Of a DNA stretch of 7,674 nucleotides, positions 6,628 through 7,674 are shown piece after piece. The notes below the pieces were generated by a model. That model was not told the origin of the DNA. It was given only the letters and a program-made list of their open reading frames with translations, and searched no databases. The first letter of the stretch is position 1; the number at the start of each line of letters is the position of its first letter. Source of the stretch: Elusimicrobiota bacterium (GTDB lineage: Bacteria > Elusimicrobiota > Elusimicrobia > UBA1565 > UBA9628); contig JAQUMZ010000118.1 in the NCBI GenBank assembly GCA_028717865.1, positions 1 to 7,674 of the forward strand. The letters run 5' to 3'. The translations under genes were made by a program, and so were the position numbers.

Positions 6628-7547
6628 CGCCCGGCGGCCGCGGCGGCCGCGCCGTAAAGCTTGAGATAGCGCTTGACCGACGGGTCCCAGGAGAAATCGC
6701 CCTGCATGCCGCGCCCGGCCCGCTCCCGCCACGACGGCCGGGCGTAGGCGGCCAGGGCCCGGTCCAGCGCCCGCCCGACGTCGGCGGGATCGTTCGGAGC
6801 GGCCAAGAAGCCGTTGGCCCCCGCCCCGCTTTCCCGGACGGTGTCGGCCAGGCCGCCGGTCCTGGTGACGACGGGTACGCAGCCGTAGCGCATGGCGATC
6901 ATCTGGCCCAGGCCGCACGGCTCGAAGCGCGAGGGCATCAGCAGGATATCGGCTCCGGCATAAAGGCGGTGCGCGAACTCCTCGTCGTAGCCGTTGCGCC
7001 AGCAGGCCCGGCCCGGCCGGCGGGCGGCCCATTTGGCGAGGGCCTCCGCCAGAGCCGGATCGCCCTCGCCCACGCCGATGAAGCGGCAGCGGCCCAGGCG
7101 CGGCCCCAGGACCCGCATGGCGATGTCCCAGCCCTTCTGCCGGTCGAGCCGGCCCACCATGCCCACGACCGGCGCGCCCGCGGACGCCTGAAGGCCGCAT
7201 TCCGCGAGCAAGGCCTTACGGCAGGCCGCCTTGCCCGCCGGGTCCCGGGCTCCGAAACGGGCCGGCAGGAAACCGTCGCGCTGGGGATTCCAGACCTCCA
7301 AGTCCAGGCCGTTGAGTATGCCGGTCAAGCGCGCGCGGCGCCGGCGCAAGACGTCCTCCATGCCCAGGCCGCCAGCGGCGGTCTGGATCTCCGCGGCGTA
7401 GGAAGGGCTGACCGTGCCGATCCGGTCGGCATGTATGAGGCCGAAGCGAAGGTAGCTGAAGGCGGGCGCGCGGCGGCGGTCGCCGAAGCGCGCCGGCTCG
7501 CACTGCCGGCGCGAGAATCCCGCGCGCAGCAGGCTTTCGGCCGGGAA
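6624..7547 (-). pseudogene. glgA: Glycogen/starch synthase (GT5), C-terminal part only, 5' end lost at 7548-7556
   Basis: GlgA extends alpha-1,4-glucan chains from ADP-glucose. The 307 residues here cover the end of the N-terminal Rossmann domain and the whole C-terminal one. Recognisable blocks are FPAESLLRAGF (1-11), FSYLRFGLIHADRIGTVSPS (30-49), GILNGLDLEVWNP (76-88), RLDRQKGWDI (133-142), SRFEPCGLGQMIAMRYG (206-222), RTGGLADTV (229-237) and GDFSWDPSVKRYLKLYG (283-299). Family members have about 480 residues; the missing ~170 include the N-terminal KxGGL ADP-glucose-binding motif. Homology stops abruptly at FPAES. Upstream the DNA becomes AT-rich, the frame hits TGA at 7598-7596, and no ATG or GTG lies between. 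An internal ATG at 7361 would give only 245 residues. The gene is either interrupted by an inserted element or joined to foreign sequence by an assembly error. The end is alanine-rich (AAAAAAGR) and overlaps the DUF5693 start (ATGA). Confidence 0.85.
6636..6653. repeat. Tandem 9-base GC repeat at the 3' end of the glycogen synthase fragment
   Basis: The minus strand carries GCGGCCGCC twice in succession, coding the alanine run at the protein's C-terminus. It is a simple-sequence tract within coding DNA, likely prone to slippage in multiples of nine bases without frame change. Confidence 0.5.
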
Positions 7548-7554
7548 ACGATAG

Positions 7555-7674
7555 ATTAAACAAAACTGACAGAGACAGTCTTTATGACGCTCGTGTCAAT
7601 CCGATAGCAACTTTCCCGAACACTGGAATATGCGCTTACGGACAAAAGACACTTCAGAAAAAACAATCAGCGTT
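7555..7674. other. AT-rich segment of different composition abutting the truncated glgA; possible mobile-element end
   Basis: This tail has 49 G or C in 120 bases (about 41 percent), against the strongly GC-rich rest of the window. It contains no glgA homology. On the plus strand it carries a near-palindrome, ACTGACAGAGACAGT (7565-7579), with GACAG repeated directly inside it, and CGATAG occurs both at the junction (7549-7554) and at 7602-7607. A short plus-strand frame opens with ATG 7630 and stays open to the window edge (MRLRTKDTSEKTISV). Together these would fit the non-coding end and first codons of an insertion sequence, but no transposase motif or terminal inverted repeat can be confirmed from one end. 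A chimeric contig end is the alternative. Confidence 0.45.
7630..7674 (+). CDS. Possible start of a plus-strand gene, 15 residues seen
   Basis: ATG 7630 begins the only frame reading out of the AT-rich tail, with product MRLRTKDTSEKTISV up to the edge. Only a weak GGA lies just upstream. It is the sole plus-strand candidate in the window and lies in compositionally foreign DNA. It could be the N-terminus of a transposase or regulator, but 15 residues are too few to identify it, and it may be chance. Confidence 0.2.
   Translation, partial: MRLRTKDTSEKTISV

Noticed and set aside
5098..6657. Plus-strand open frame of 519 codons opposite the DUF5693 gene
   Set aside because: The translation is Arg/Gln/Gly/Ala-rich without hydrophobic or domain pattern. 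It is the antisense shadow expected in very GC-rich coding DNA, while the minus strand gives a coherent membrane protein.
6628..7200. N-terminal extension of the DUF5693 frame
   Set aside because: It lies across the conserved coding region of glycogen synthase in another frame and carries no membrane or domain pattern. ATG 6627 gives the expected signal anchor.
7216..7563. Minus-strand frame beginning MFNLSFPGRKP that spans the AT-rich junction
   Set aside because: Most of it is an out-of-frame reading of glycogen synthase DNA, Arg/Pro-rich and without domain signal. It is not evidence of a fusion gene.
1..7674. CRISPR array, tRNA or rRNA genes
   Set aside because: I found no regularly spaced repeats, no cloverleaf-like segments and no rRNA-like conserved stretches. 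Gaps between genes are all under 130 bases.

Overview
The window is a very GC-rich stretch of bacterial chromosome in which every recognisable gene lies on the minus strand, so transcription runs from high to low coordinates. The gene content (an FtsX-like protein, an EnvC-type murein hydrolase activator, a C-terminal processing protease, TsaD and a glycogen-synthase fragment), with Sec-type signal peptides on three products, suggests a Gram-negative-type (diderm) bacterium. A high-GC group such as Elusimicrobiota would fit, but nothing here proves the phylum.

In transcription order: (1) 7555-7674 is a short AT-richer tail (49 of 120 bases G or C) unlike the rest. It abuts (2) a glycogen/starch synthase fragment (6624-7547) that has lost its N-terminal half and has no start codon in the tail. 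(3) A 507-residue polytopic membrane protein of DUF5693 type (5104-6627) follows with a 4-base ATGA overlap. (4) After a 77-base gap with a good sigma-70-like promoter and an inverted repeat in its spacer comes an unrecognised secreted, Pro/Ala-rich, C-terminally anchored protein with two similar ~76-residue units (3836-5026). (5) A 98-base gap with a weaker promoter candidate leads into a tight four-gene run: ftsX-like (2994-3737), envC-like (1894-3009, overlapping ftsX by 16 bases), an S41 protease (573-1880, 13-base gap) and tsaD (1-576, TTG start, 4-base overlap, cut by the window edge).

The four-gene run makes sense as an envelope module. FtsX would carry the conformational signal across the inner membrane, and the EnvC-like protein, whose LytM domain has lost its zinc and catalytic residues, would activate a peptidoglycan amidase. 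The S41 protease would trim periplasmic substrates, possibly including cell-wall enzymes. TsaD is a tRNA-modification enzyme that seems to share the transcript without a functional link. No ftsE lies next to ftsX. The two observations most worth following are the abrupt end of the glycogen synthase gene at the AT-rich tail and the unrecognised repeat-containing envelope protein beside the division module. I saw no tRNA, rRNA, CRISPR array or complete mobile element.
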